From NCBI GenBank assembly GCA_003996215.1, contig QJPP01000050.1:1-64000 (forward strand): DNA of 64,000 nucleotides. Reading direction: 5' to 3'. The translations under genes were made by a program, and so were the position numbers. The DNA is from Jaltomata sinuosa (lineage: Eukaryota > Streptophyta > Magnoliopsida > Solanales > Solanaceae). Under the pieces are notes generated by a model, which did no database searches, had not been told where the DNA came from, and worked only from the letters and a program-made list of their open reading frames with translations. Below are positions 45,366-57,465 of this stretch, piece after piece (position 1 is the stretch's first letter; each line of letters starts with the position of its first letter).

Positions 45366-45479
45366 TATGAAGCAAGTGCTCATAGATCGCATGATGAGGA
45401 TGAAGGAGGACAAGAACCTTATTTTGAGTCCTCTAATGATGGTGAAGGTTCTCACACTACACACTAGTGGATAAACAAG

Positions 45480-45938
45480 AGGAGTCATGCTTCTAAGAAT
45501 CCATCCTAACACCTCAACTTGTTTAACCACATAAGTGTTACAAGGAGTAGAATACATAAATCGGGCATCACAGATGCACCATGCATTCTTTCCCAAACAA
45601 TACCTATGGTTGGCATTCAAAACATAAAACTCACATAACTTAAGCATAGCCAAAACCAACCATGAATACATTAGAGCTATATCATTACTCTCGTAGTAGG
45701 GTATGAGGTCATACAATTTCCAAAACCTACCTACCATAGGAAAAATGTCATCATGACTCCAAGGATTGCTTGGAATAAGATGGGAAGGGTACATACCTCG
45801 AAGACGGGACTTTGAGTGTGCATTCTTGTCCTCCATACTTGGTTTCCCAAAGCTTTCCCTCCAATACATCATCTTGGACCCATAGACTTGGTCCTTTTGT
45901 TTCTTCTTAGGATTTGACTTGCTACGTAGCTCTATCAT
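45480..45938 (-). other. Unrecognised open frame downstream of the J protease
   Basis: An open minus-strand frame of about 150 codons, starting MIELRSKSNPKKKQKDQVYG and containing HDDIFPMVGRFWKLYDLIPYYE. It is rich in Trp, Tyr and Cys and has no pol motifs. It lies where reverse transcriptase should begin in element J. The frame runs on across the H2 ORF (to 45099), which is probably chance. It could be captured host DNA or decayed connector; I cannot assign it. Confidence 0.35.
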
Positions 45939-45944
45939 TAGGCC

Positions 45945-46822
45945 TTAAACCCTTTGTTCGTGAGGGACTTTGTTCGGATCCTCCTTTAGAAATAATTGTC
46001 CATGAACCTGCAAAAGAGAAGAGATGGTACTAGGCAAAATGCTAGCACTATGGTTAGTAGGCAATAATGGATTGGTATTGGCAAGTCCCACAATTAATTG
46101 CTCCTTGTGCACCTCTTTCAAATCACTTCTTGGCTCATTAATCTCATACAACTTCCCTTCTTGAGCTAATTCTTTCTTCTCCTTTTCAAGTTCCTCTCTG
46201 TTTAGTATTTTCTGAAGCTCCCTCATTATCTTGTAGTCCTCACTCACTTGATAGAGTGTTAAAGTTACAAGAGTGTGCTTTCGTCCTCCAAATACAAATG
46301 AGTATTTGTTGGACTCCACTTGATATCGAACATCCCTACTGGCTAGCCAAGGTCTACCAAATAACATATGACAAGATTGCATGGGCAAAACATCGCATAA
46401 CACCTCATCTCATACTTGCCAATGCTAAAATTCACGACCACTTCATTGGTTACCTCTACTTTATCATTCTCAATGAGCCATTGAAGTTTGTATGGTTTAG
46501 GGTGGTGTCTTTGTGTAGAAAGCTTCATTTTATCAACCATAGTGAAACTCACCACATTAGTACTACTCCTACCATCAATAACCAAGAAACATACCTGATC
46601 CATCATCTTGAACCTTGCATGAAATAGGTTCACACTTTGATCAAGTTCCTCTTTAGAAAGATCCCCCATGATTCTCTTTAGATCACAAGAAGAGTTCAAA
46701 TCCTTCTCCAATTTCTCATCATCTACATTCGAGGTTGCTTCATCATGCCTAACCTTAGGCTCATCACAACCATTCCCAACCTCATACTCCATCATATTTT
46801 TAGCACAAGGTCCATCACACAA
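45945..46822 (-). pseudogene. Protease region of element J
   Basis: Two overlapping minus-strand frames (46822-46343 and 46403-45945) make up a retroviral-type aspartic protease region of the CRM/Reina kind. The first carries VCFLVIDGRSSTNVVSFTM with the active-site Asp but Arg where relatives have Gly, then PYKLQWL. After a frameshift the second carries MQSCHMLFGRPWLASRDV and ends in an acidic/basic linker. The enzyme would process the polyprotein, but the frame break and the active-site change make function unlikely. Confidence 0.75.
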
Positions 46823-47731
46823 GATAACATTTGACCTCCTTTGTGGAAACGTTTTAGCAATATATCCTTCACCTTGACATTTACAACATCGAATGATAGA
46901 AGGAGAAGAAGATTGAGGTATATCATGATTACCTCAATAGGCTTGGTCTTCCCCTTTTGTGTTGTAGTTAGATTGAATAGCTTGACTACCATCTTGGAAC
47001 ATTGGAAGACTCACCATGTTGTCACCCATCCTGTGATTTGGAACACCATGACCACCATATCGATCACTTCAGTATTCACACCTTTCTCTTTCATCCCTAT
47101 ACCTATCTCCACTATCCTGTTTCCCTTGACATCTCATGCCTTGAATCATACCAAAGACTTCGGGTCCTTCCCACTATTCATTCGGGTTAACCTTTTCACA
47201 CATTTCATCATAAAGAGGGTTTTGATAATAGATATCTTGGTAGGGTACTTTTGGGTAGTGTTGTTGGGTTGGAACATAAGGTACATGCAAGGATGCATGT
47301 GATATATTTCGTGAAGGTGCTTGGCTTCTATCTTGGTTTTCCACAAAAGAAGGACTCCTTTGTGGTGGATGATATGGTTGTGTATTTGGATGTGGGGTGA
47401 CTTGCCTAAAATAGCTCAGGTTCATTCGAAATGTAGTTTGAGGGTAGGTTTAGTTCCAATTTGGTTGGGGGTAGTATAGGTTGGATTCTTGACCCGAGGT
47501 CCTTCTTGTTACTTCACTTCAACTTGGCATAGAGAACCTCCTTTCAATCATATTATCCATCCTTTTCACCCTTTCCTCCATACCTCCAAACCTCCCATTT
47601 GTTTCAACCACCCTTTTATTCATATTGGTCACTGTCCTTGACAGATTAGAATTTATCCCTATGTTGTTCACCGAGCTCCTTCCTCCATGGTTATAAGGAA
47701 AATGATTAGACATTGTACCTACAAAACTCAA
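46823..47731 (-). pseudogene. Gag remnant of element J
   Basis: Starts at 47731 (MSFVGTMSNHFPYNHGG) with a probable coiled segment (NMNKRVVETNGRFGGMEERVKRM). It stops at 47519 and is picked up again at 47425-47174 (Pro/Gln/Tyr-rich). A zinc knuckle near 46845-46890 reads CCKCQGEGYIAKTFP, with the His changed to Tyr and the last Cys to Phe. Several frames are needed to read through. Confidence 0.7.
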
Positions 47732-48980
47732 TAAACAATATTAGTAGAAAAAGCCTCACATCACTCGTATGTAAACTCTCAACTCAACTCCTAAAGTGTC
47801 GTATCAAATTGGTAGTGAACAAGCTTTGCTTGATCAATTCAAGGTTACCTATCCTTTGTGGTGGAATGGATTCTTGTAACTCTTGAAAGATGAACGGCTC
47901 AATTAAAGGTAAAATGACTTGAGTCAAGAAGTTTATCAACGAATTAAGATGAAAAAAGTTGAAAAAAATAAGCATGAAAGAAAACTGACTCAAAAAAACT
48001 AACAAAAGTAGAAAAGTTACTTGTGTTGCTTAATTTGAAGAATCAAAGAAATGAATTGATATTTAAAAACTAGTTATCAAGTAATTAAAGATGTTAATTA
48101 GTTGTTAAATAGTTGAGAAGAAAAATGAGTGTAGAAGAAGAAATGGGCCAAATTTGACAATCAGAAAAGTTCTGAAGGACCAAATCTGATCCTTAGAAAA
48201 ATGTTTGGGGGCTGAAATTGACACTTACAAACTTGATCAAAAAACATCAAATTTTGAGACCCCAAATTTTTTCTAAGTGTTGGAAAGTACTTGCTCTCTT
48301 AAGTTGACTGCCATGCTGGCAGCAACTTGGCTGCTGACTGGTGTTGCATGGCGCTGACGTGACGCGGTGTGGTGTTGTGTTTGTGCTGATATGGCTGTTG
48401 ATGTGGCATCTACGTGGATTTTAATTTTTTTTTCAAATTTTGATTTTTTTAAATTTTTTTTTTCAAATTTTGTTTTTTAATTTTTTTTTTAAATTCCACA
48501 AATTGACCCAACAAACAACTTTTGCCAAAAATTCAAGAGTCTTGAAGATCAAATGTACATTTTTATCTTCCTCTTCCTCAAGAACTTTTGAAGATCCTCA
48601 AGAATACCAACACAAAACCCTTCTTCAAATTTCCACCAAATCGCACCAAAATTTAGAATTAGCTTTCCCTTGACATAGGAAACAAACCCCAATTATTTTT
48701 TTGTTCCAATTTCTCCCCAATCAAGAGACCCACTTTTCAAATTTGCAAGTTTCAAAGCTTCAAGGTCCTTCAATGGAAACTTCACTTCTACAACTCTAAA
48801 TTGAACGAAATTTAAAATCTAGACTCAAAAAACATTATGGAACAAGAATCTAGTGTCAAAAACAAGAAATTCAAACAAAATAAATTACAGATTTTTTTTT
48901 TGGATGTTTTTTATTTTTTTTTAGATTTTGAAGATATCAAATTCTCAAGACTTAAATTTGTGGGAACAAACCTAAACCAA
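47732..48980 (-). other. Leader of element J
   Basis: Noncoding leader similar in layout to those of H1 and H2 (shared TTTGACACTAGATT-type block near the primer site). Contains T-rich runs at 48425-48495 and a GC-rich imperfect repeat of TGGC/GCTG boxes at 48308-48420. Confidence 0.6.
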
Positions 48981-48993
48981 GCTCTTGATACCA
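48981..48993 (-). other. Primer binding site, element J
   Basis: On the minus strand, TGGTATCAAGAGC, close to the tRNA-Met type with one inserted A, three bases inside the LTR. Confidence 0.75.
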
Positions 48994-48995
48994 CA

Positions 48996-49577
48996 TGATA
49001 ACAAAAGAAGAGGGAAGAACAAGAAGGAAAGAAAATAAAAGAATCATATGTGGGTTAATATTCAAACTCTTGAATTTATGGGCAATAATGAACTTGATAT
49101 CCCCACCTCCCAATTGAATTCAACAATTCAAAGACAAATCCTAGTTTGAGAAAAATCAAAGGAAACTAAAAAACCACAAATGGGCAACCTTCGATTAACA
49201 AAACCAAGAAGTTCACCAACAATTTCAAAATCCACACTACTAAAATTACCAACTAATTCTAGGCTTCACCTAGAAATTACAAGCTTCAAAGCTCAATATT
49301 CAATATTCATCAAAAACTCGTTGCAAAATAAAGAAATATCTTATTTATACTAAAGGAAATAAGAAGACATTCGCTTTTTACAATATTGCCCTTAATGAAG
49401 CAAGGGCCTTGTTTGGTTGTCTTCTTTGTGGATTCTTAAATTTAAAGCCTAGCCACTTGCATAAATGGTATATTTTCTTCATCTACATCACTCCAACGGA
49501 CTTCTAAGCTTCCCTTTTCATGAATGTCGTATGTGTCATCCATGCTCGTGTCAATCATACCATCCATGCTAGTATCA
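48996..49577 (-). repeat. 5' LTR of element J
   Basis: 582 bp; on the minus strand TGATACTAGCATGG to TCTTTTGTTATCA. The outer edge marks the end of LINE homology. Confidence 0.7.
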
Positions 49578-49869
49578 CCAATTTTATTTGTAACCTATTT
49601 TTTATCTATTTATTTTTCTGACATGCTGAAAAGGCTCAAGTAAAACCACAAATGCAAACTTATGAAATTTGTGCAACATTGTACTCTTTGGAATGCCTTT
49701 TGTGATTTAACCGACCTTATATTCCAAATAAAATCTTTCATCTTTTTGTGGCATAATTGGAGATCACATTCCTCTTTGGTTATACACTAAATGATTGAGA
49801 CGTCTCACTATCACCTTGTTTTTCCCCCTTTTATGGAAGATTTCACCTCTTTTGTAGATCTTGGAGAAA
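49578..49869 (-). pseudogene. LINE ORF2 start (endonuclease N-terminus), fragment
   Basis: Minus-strand reading of about 49775-49600 gives DFIWNIRSVKSQKAFQRVQ and, after a frameshift, LHKFHKFAFVVLLEPFQHVRK. This is the opening of the apurinic endonuclease domain in plant L1-type LINEs. It continues the LINE whose ORF1 is at 57471-59077 and is separated from it by the solo LTR. Element J cuts it off after about 60 codons; reverse transcriptase is not in the window. Confidence 0.7.
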
Positions 49870-49874
49870 TATCT
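49870..49874 (+). other. Target duplication TATCT, left
   Basis: TATCT abuts the start of the solo LTR and is repeated exactly at 57466-57470. Confidence 0.9.
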
Positions 49875-50623
49875 TGTGATGACCCTTCCGGTCATCTTTG
49901 CGTTTATGCATTCATTATACTGTTAGAGCTTTCTTATAGTGGCCCCGAGTCTTTTATCACTTGCTGGGATTAGTAGTTTGATGTGCTGGTCATTCGTTTG
50001 GCTGTTTTACCCTTTCTCCTATTTTAGAGGTCTAACTTAGAATATCATTGACTTTAGTCAACATTCTTAGCTAACGTGCTCGGAATTGAATTCTGACAGT
50101 TCCATTAGCTCTGGAGCATTGAGTTTGGTCTATTTGAACCTTTAGTTGAGGCCTGAGACTTCTGGTGTGGGTTTTGTGTTGTTTCCTCTGTTTTCAGGCC
50201 ATTTGGAGTTGGAAGTGTAACTTTGGGTGTCTTTTGATGATCGGAGTGTCAGATTCAAAATCCGATGATTCATCAGCTCCAGAATGATGAGTTTGAATTA
50301 GAAAGGTGGTTGGTCCGGGTTCCAGGTAAGCCGAGCTCATTTTGAGCCTTGGGTTCTTATTCGTTAGTGTTGATTTGGGTCAACATTTCTCTGAAACAAC
50401 CTCGTTTGGAAGTTCCGTCGATTTCGTTGAGTCCGGAACGTCATTTTCACTCAATTAGCATTATTGGTTTCTGAATATCGGTTTCCAATTTTTCCTGGAA
50501 TGCCCCGTGGAGTTTTCAAATGTTGTAGAAAAATGTTGCAGGCCAGGCCTTCAGCGCCATCGGTGCTGGCCTAGCGCGATTGCGCTTCCTGGGCGCCGTT
50601 GGCGCTGGCCAATTCCCTGCAAC

Positions 50624-50630
50624 TATATAT
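50624..50630 (+). promoter_or_regulatory. Putative TATA box of the solo LTR
   Basis: TATATAT lies directly after a cluster of GCGCC/GGCGC inverted boxes (50540-50610); the same order occurs at 24010-24144. Confidence 0.5.
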
Positions 50631-52781
50631 TGCCTTGTTTTCATTTTTCCAGCATTTTAGCTCAACTTTTCCCAACTCCAAACACTTAAACACTCTCCCA
50701 AATTGCTCTAATACCAGTTCTAACCTTTGGAAAATTGTTGTTCATCATAAATCCGTGCTTCTTCGTCTCTTGGTAAGTCATCTTCCCCAACTTGCTTCCT
50801 TTTGGTTTTCTCTAAAATCCACCATTGTTGCTAAATTCCAAAAGCTTAAAATTGGTTGTAGTGGCTGCCTCATAGATCGTGCATGTTCGTGGGTTTGAAG
50901 AATTCTCCATCTTGGCTTAAATTTCAGCTTCTTGGTAGGTAATTCTTACCTAATTTCTGGTTTCCTTTCCTTAAATCCTTAAATTGGGTTCTTGATTATT
51001 AGGGGTTGTTTTAGCCCGAAATTGTTGCCCAATTTCCTTGATTTTTTTGGGCATGTACTCCTATGGTCTCGGTGATCATATTGTGCATTTTCGTTTTCAG
51101 TTTTGGGTTGCGAGGCCCACAGACTCACCTGTGACCCCAATTTTGGCCCGACTATTATTATAGCAATATGGGTATCGTTAGACTCATCTTGATAAGTTTA
51201 TTATGTTGTTGATAGTTTGATTATCATTCGAGAGTCCTCAGAGTGTTTCAGGCTTGGATATTATTGTCCCAGCAGCTTATCATCGGACGAAAAGTAGGTT
51301 ACGATCTAAACTCCCTAGACTTAGCATATATCGGATAAAATTGTACTAGCTAGCATCCTTGTGCTGGGTTATTAGGTTAGTACCACAGACCTTGACCGCT
51401 TTATTCATGTCCGCCTACTTTCCTTCCTCCGATGCTTGTAGTACTTGCTTGATACATTTTATTCACCCTTGTGGTCCTGCGAGGCCTTGTTGACTCTGGA
51501 ACCTAGAAGGTGGGTTATTGGGAATGTTCGCGAGTCCAGGACATAGAAATATCCTTCTAGGCTGGTTATGCTTGCTGAGTAGATGTGGGCCTGTGCAGGG
51601 CCGATAGGTTGTTTGTGACACGTTGGGCTGTTGATTTTGATTGAGCATGCCATTATCATGCATATAAAGGATTTTCTACTCGATTTTACTATGTTTTTGG
51701 CTTCGAGCCTACTATCTATGATTTTCAAACCGTGCATGGCCTTAGGGGCCCTTCTTCGATAAAATGTGTTATGAAATGGTTTGGTATCCCTTTTATGGAT
51801 CTTTTGGGGTAAGAAAGGTTAAAAGGAGAGAGATTTCTTAGTTTTTGTATCTTATATTAGACTCGGGTGGACTGAGGTGCTGGATTGATTTCTGCAATTT
51901 ATAAAGAAGTGAGATCAGACTCGGTAAAGACGAGCAACAGACTTGTTTTACTACTGTTTTAGACCCGGAGATGCTCGGGCACCTTTGGAGGGGATTTACT
52001 GCATTTTTTCCATTCATTTAGACCTGGATAGGATTCAGGCATGTATTTCGAGCATTGGTGACTAGTTTGGATCCGATGGCACTCCGGACGGTATTTTGAT
52101 ATTAGAGTGCAGTATGTGGTGTACGAGTAGACCTCCATGGACCCTATTATTCAGGACCAAGTGCTTCAGGAAAAAGGGTGACTGGGGGTAAGGGTTTACG
52201 ATGGAGCAAATATACTCGGGAGAAGTCCTTCCATGGATCCTGCCTTTACTGGACCTTTGGGGCACCAGAGGGGGTAACATACTGACACTAAGGTTTCACT
52301 ATATTTGCATTTCATAGCATATAATTCATTGTTTGAGGCTCCACCCTTGTTTTCTATTTGTTGAGTGTACGCTCCAGTTGTATGGGTGGCTAGAGGGTTT
52401 TGTTTTCACTTCATTGCATTCCTCGGTTGTATGGGCGGCTGGGGGACTGTAGGTAGAGTCTTGTTACTTTATCATGATACTACCCCCTATCACGGTTATG
52501 ATTTTGAGATTACATACTGCAAAGTTATTAGTGCTGGTTTGAGATTGATATAATTAGTTTGGTTATTGATTCCTATTTTCCGAGCATGCCTATCTTTACT
52601 CTTCTCTCCGATTCCTTATACTTGAGGTTACTGGTATACCGTCCACTTCTAAACCTGTCATATCTTACTATGATATGTGCCTATAGTGTATGTATTCTAC
52701 TTGCTAGCCTTGCATGTTGTTTATATTGTCTTCCCTCTGGGCTAGTTCCTGTGTACTTTTTTCTTAATTTCCGTGACTACT

Positions 52782-53413
52782 TGATGCAATTCAAGTTGCC
52801 TCAAGACCTTTTACAAAAAGTCAAGCACGTGAGGTCCAAGCATTACAAAGTTTGTTCATAAAAAGAGATGCACTTGAGTGCATTATGGAGCCTTCTCGGG
52901 GGTTTCACGTCTTGATAATAGCTTGGGGAGATTAAAATAAGAAAGAGGCACAAGATGTCCATGTTAGTGAGGAAATAGTCTAAGCATGCAATATGACCAT
53001 TTGATGAATTATCATGAATTCAACCAAAGAAAGACAATCAAACAAGGCCTTACTTCAAATAAGGGTATAATTGTAATAGCTAGTTCTTCCTTTCTTTATC
53101 TTAGTATAAGTAGTAGCTTTCTTAATTCCCTAGGTAGATTACATTGATATTGACTAAATACTCTTTGAGAGATTAGTGAGCTTGCTTAAGCTTTTGATTG
53201 TGTTAAATTTGGAAAGAAGGGTTGCTTGGGAATCTAGTTCCCTTGAGGTCTTTCTAATAGGTTTAGGTGCTATCTTGAACAATTCAATGGAGGTCTTTAC
53301 TTTTTAGTATTGATTGCCTTGATTTTTCAATTGTGTGTCTACCTTTCTATCTCTTTTCTTCTTCCTTTTAATTCCTTTTTCTTGTTATTTCCTTTTCTTT
53401 ACTTAGAATTGTA
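52782..53413 (+). repeat. 5' LTR of element E
   Basis: Starts TGATGCAATTCAAG after CTACT; matches the 3' LTR to TTAGAATTGTA at 53413, where the final TCA is missing. Confidence 0.9.
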
Positions 53414-53419
53414 GGAGAG

Positions 53420-56353
53420 TTGAAGGAGAAAAACAAGGGTAGGGATGGTAGTAGTAGAGACAATGGAGACGGAGAAGGGAGTGAAAGGGTGGATAACCCT
53501 AAGACAAAGGAAAAGGTGGATCTCCTACCAAGATTTAAGGAGATTTCGGGGGAGATGGAGGAGAGACACCCGGTGGTCCTTATCTTGCATAGGGACTATT
53601 TTTTACATACTAATGAACTAACCTCTTCTTTGCCTAGTTTTATTTCTTCTCTTTTGCAGGCCTATGACGATGTGTTTCCCTTAGAACTTCCATCGGGATT
53701 GCCTCCTAGCGTAATTGAGCACCAAATTGACTTTATCTCGGGGTCACAATTGCCAAATAAACTGGCTTATAGAGCCATCCCGGTGGACACCAAGGAACTT
53801 CAATGGCAAATGGATGAACTCCTTGAGAAAGGAGTGGTACGTGAAAGCATGAGTCCGTGTGCAGTCCCGGTGATCTTGGTTCCAAAGAAAGATGGCACAT
53901 GACAAATGTGTATGGATTTTTGCACCATTAATAAAATCATGGTAAAGTATCGCCATCCCATTCATCGACTTGATGACATGTTAAATGAATTAAATGGTTC
54001 ATGTGTATTCTCTAAGATAGATCTTAGGAGCGGTTACCATCAAATTCAGATGAAACCCAGTGATGAGTGGAAAACGACATTCAAAACCAAATTTGTCTAT
54101 ATGAATGGTTAGTGATGTCTTTTGGTCTCACTAACGCTCCTAGTACTTTTATGCACTTAATGAATCATGTGATGAAACCTTTTATTGGAAAATTTGTGGT
54201 TGTGTATTTTGATGATGTGTTAGTGTATAGCAAGACCATGGATGAACATGTTGTTCATTTGAAATGTGTGTTTGAAGTGCTTAGACCAGAACAACTTTAT
54301 GCTAATATAGATAAATGCTCTTTTGGTGTTGATCAAGTTGTTTTCTTGGGTTTTGTTGTGAGTTCAAGGGGCATTGAGGTTGATGAATCTAAAATAGACG
54401 CTATTAGGAATTGGCCAACTACTACATCCATTGGTGATGTTCGTAGTTTCCATGGATTGGCTAGTTTTTATAGGCGGTTTGTTAAAGGATTTAGCACCAT
54501 AGCCACTCCCTTGACCAAGGTAATACATAAGGATACACCTTTCTATTGGGGTGAGGAGCAAGCAAAGGCATTTGAAACCTTGAAGAAAATTCTTAGCTCC
54601 GCACCATTGTTGCAATTGCCCAATTTTGATAAGATCTTTGAAATTGAATGTGATGCTAGTAAGGTAGGTATTGGGGCTGTTTTGATGCAATAGTCAAAAC
54701 CCATTGCCTATTTTAGTGAAAATCTTAAAGGTGCGACATTGAATTACTCCACCTATGATCTTGAGCTTTATTCTTTGATTAGAGCTTTGGGTAATTGACA
54801 ACATTACTTGTGGCCTAAAGAGTTTGTCATTAGGATCGATCATGAGCCCTTGAAACACCTAAAGGACCAAGGGAAGTTGAATAAATGACATTCCAAATGG
54901 GTTGAATTCCTTGAAACTTTCCCTTATGTAATCCAATACAAAAAGGGGAAGGATAATGTTGTAGTGGATGCCTTGTCTAGAAAACATGTTTTGATTACTA
55001 CTTTGACTTCCAAATTGATGGGTTTTGAAAGCTTTAAAACATTGTATCCCGAGGACTCCATTTTTGCTCCAATCTATCAAGATTGTAAAGCATGGGAAAG
55101 GGACCATGGGCTTAAGGATAAACCTCCTACCTCTTTTGCTAGATTTGATGGTTACTTGTTCAAGAACAAGCAACTATGTGTACCAATGAGCTCTTGGAGG
55201 GAACTCTTAGTGAGGGAGGAACATGATGGGGGTTTAATGGGACATTTTGGTATTGATAAAACCTTGGGGATTCTTGAAGAACAATTCTTTTGGCCAAAAA
55301 TGCATAGTGATATTGCAAAATTTTATGGTCAATGTGTTGAATGTCGTAGTGCTAAGTCTAGACTACTTTCCCATGGTTTGTAGACCCCACTTAACACTTC
55401 CCAAATACCTTGGCTTGACATTTCTATGGATTTTGTATTGGGTTTGCCAAGGACTAGAAGGGGAAAAGATAGCATTTTTGTGATTGTTGACCGATTCTCC
55501 AAGATCGCTCATTTTATTTCATGATATAAGTGTGATGATGCTTCTCATGTTGCATCTTTGTTTGTTGAGAATGTGGTCAAGTTGCATGGCATTCCTAAAA
55601 TAATAGTGAGTGATAGGGACCCTAAGTTCCTTAGCCACTTTTGGAAGGAGTTGTGGGATCGACTTTGAACAAGATTGTTGTTTTCCACCTCTTGTCACCC
55701 CCAAACTGATAGCCAAACTGAGGTTCTGAATAGAACCTTAGGTTCTATGCTTAGAGCCATAGTTAAAGGAAAGCTAACATCTTGGGAAGACCAATTGCCT
55801 TTAGTTGAGTTTGCATATAATCTTGTTATTCATAGTATTATTGACATGTCCCCATTTGAGGTTGTTTATGGTTTTAACCCCCTCACCCTCTTGATCTAAC
55901 CCCTTTGTCTCAAGATGCTGTTTTAAGTTTAGATGGTAACAAAAGGGCTGAGGCCATGAAGGCTTTACATGAGAAGATCAAGAAACGGCCAAATGAGCCA
56001 ACAAGGGTCGAAAGAAGATTGTGTTTGAACTGGGTGATTGGGTATGGGTCCATTTCTGCAAGGAAAGGTTTCCCAACAAAAGAAAGACAAAACTAATGCC
56101 TAGAGGAGATGGTCCATTTGAAGTACTTGAAAGACTCAATGACAATGCATACAAGGTGGCTCTCCCTCCGGAATACCAAGTACATAATACTTTCAATGTG
56201 TGTGATCTTTCTCCTATGGTGGTTAATGATGACCATTTGAATTTGAGGGAAAATTCCTTTCAAGAAGGGAGAATGATGCAATTCAAGTTGCCTCAAGACC
56301 TTTTACAAAAAGTCAAGCACGTGAGCTCCAAGCATTACAAAGCTTGTTCATAA
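53420..56353 (+). pseudogene. Pol remnant of element E
   Basis: The first frame (53420-53902) is the protease-RT linker and RT start (SPCAVPVILVPKKDGT), ended by TGA at 53900-53902 where relatives have Trp. RT continues at 53906 and 54067-54693 with intact YFDDVLVYSK. RNase H follows (CDASKVGIGAVLMQ) with TAG at 54691. H2C2 (55225-55350) is intact. The integrase triad is kept: MDFVLGLP near 55425, SDRDPKF near 55610, QTEVLNRTL near 55715. Further stops lie near 54796, 54886, 55381, 55521 and 55666; a frameshift is near 55890. The last frame (56021-56353) crosses into the 3' LTR by 80 bases. Confidence 0.9.
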
Positions 56354-56908
56354 AAAGATATGCACTTGAGTGCATTATGGAGCCTTCTCAGGGGTTCCAC
56401 ATCTTGATGATAGCTTGGGGAGATGAAAAGAATAAAGAGGCACAAGATGTCCATGTTAGTGAGGAAATAGGCTAAGCATGCAATATGACCCTTTGATGAA
56501 TTATCATGAATTCAACCAAAGAAAGACAATCAAACAAGGCCCTTACTTCATTAAGGGTATAATTGTAATAGCTAGTTCTTCCTTTCTTTATCTTAGTATA
56601 AGTAGTAGCTTTCTTAATTCCCTAGGTAGATTACATTGATATTGACTAAATACTCTTTGAGAGATTAGTGAGCTTGCTTAAGCTTTTGATTGTGTTAATT
56701 TTGGAAAGAAGGGTTGCTTGAGAATCTAGTTCCCTTGAGGTCTTTCTAATAGGCTTAGGTGCTATCTTGAACAATTCAATGGAGGTATTTACTTTTTAGT
56801 ATTGGTTGCCTTGATTTTTCAATTGTGTGTCTACCTTTCTATCTTTTTTCTTCTTCCTTTTAATTCCTTTTTCTTGTTATTCCCTTTACTTTACTTGGAA
56901 CTGTATCA
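56274..56908 (+). repeat. 3' LTR of element E
   Basis: 635 bp from TGATGCAATTCAAG to GGAACTGTATCA, followed by CTACT. Its first 80 bases also encode the end of the pol frame. Confidence 0.92.
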
Positions 56909-57465
56909 CTACTTGCTTCTATTCTGTCTGTTACTATGCTTTTATCATATATGTGCCCAGTCAGCCTATGATACCTACTGGGTACCTTATGTTTCGCATT
57001 TGATGCTCATACTACACTCTGCATCTTCTGGTGCAGATCCTAGTGTGGGCCATCACTGTTAGCTCATTAGAGACTCGTGCGAGGAGCTGCTTTTGTGATA
57101 TTCTAGACTGAGGGTGAGCTCTTGGCGACCATAGCTTAACTTTTAGTTTATCTTTTGATTATGTACTCTATTTCTACTCGGAGACAGCTTTGTATATATC
57201 ATTTTGGACCCTTTGACTCCTTATGTAGATCCGGCTCTTATACGCTATGATACCAGGTTTTGGGTTTGATTTAACTTCCGCATTGTATATATTAATCTTG
57301 TTATCTATTTGCTTCATCTTGTTACCTTGCTTTTGCTTATTAAACTATTCTTCCATTTAAGTTGATAGAATGTGGCCCATTACTAACCGTTCCGGGCTAC
57401 GGGGGATTGGTTCGCCTACTGGGGGATTGTAGTTGCCATCATGACTGAGAAATCGGGTCGTGACA

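Larger units (their letters stand above)
45480..49577 (-). mobile_element. Gypsy-type element J, 5' half, minus strand
   Basis: Read on the minus strand: LTR (49577-48996), primer site, leader, gag, zinc knuckle and protease, then loss of recognisable element sequence by about 45940. The leader resembles that of H. Reverse transcriptase to integrase and the second LTR are absent, so the element is truncated near the junction with H2. It is inserted in the endonuclease start of the LINE at 49578. Confidence 0.75.
52782..56908 (+). mobile_element. CRM/Reina-like chromovirus E, internally deleted
   Basis: Two LTRs of about 635 bp flank a pol region; CTACT duplications (52777-52781 and 56909-56913) mark insertion in the family D LTR. 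The 5' LTR lacks its last three bases and runs straight into the end of the protease region, so primer site and gag are deleted. Pol motifs (LYEWLVMSFGLTNAPSTF, YFDDVLVYSK, SFHGLASFYRRF) are of the CRM/Reina chromovirus type, unlike A, C and G. Confidence 0.9.
49875..57465 (+). mobile_element. Solo LTR of gypsy family D, carrying nested element E
   Basis: Begins TGTGATGACCCTTCCGG and ends AATCGGGTCGTGACA, flanked by TATCT on both sides. Without element E and its extra CTACT copy (52782-56913) the LTR is about 3.46 kb. No internal region or second LTR is linked, so it is a solo LTR left by recombination. GC-rich boxes (50540-50610) precede a TATA box. It sits between LINE ORF1 and ORF2. Confidence 0.9.

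Noticed and set aside
45099..45479. C-terminal half of the 279-codon minus-strand ORF
   Set aside because: Antisense to the Gly-Tyr repeat ORF; codon-repeat structure makes an open antisense frame likely by chance.
51459..51737. Minus-strand ORFs in the solo LTR
   Set aside because: No family recognised, and the region is noncoding LTR shared with the rearranged copy.
52559..52861. 100-codon hydrophobic plus-strand ORF
   Set aside because: It begins in the family D LTR and ends in the element E LTR, so it is a chance fusion at an insertion site.
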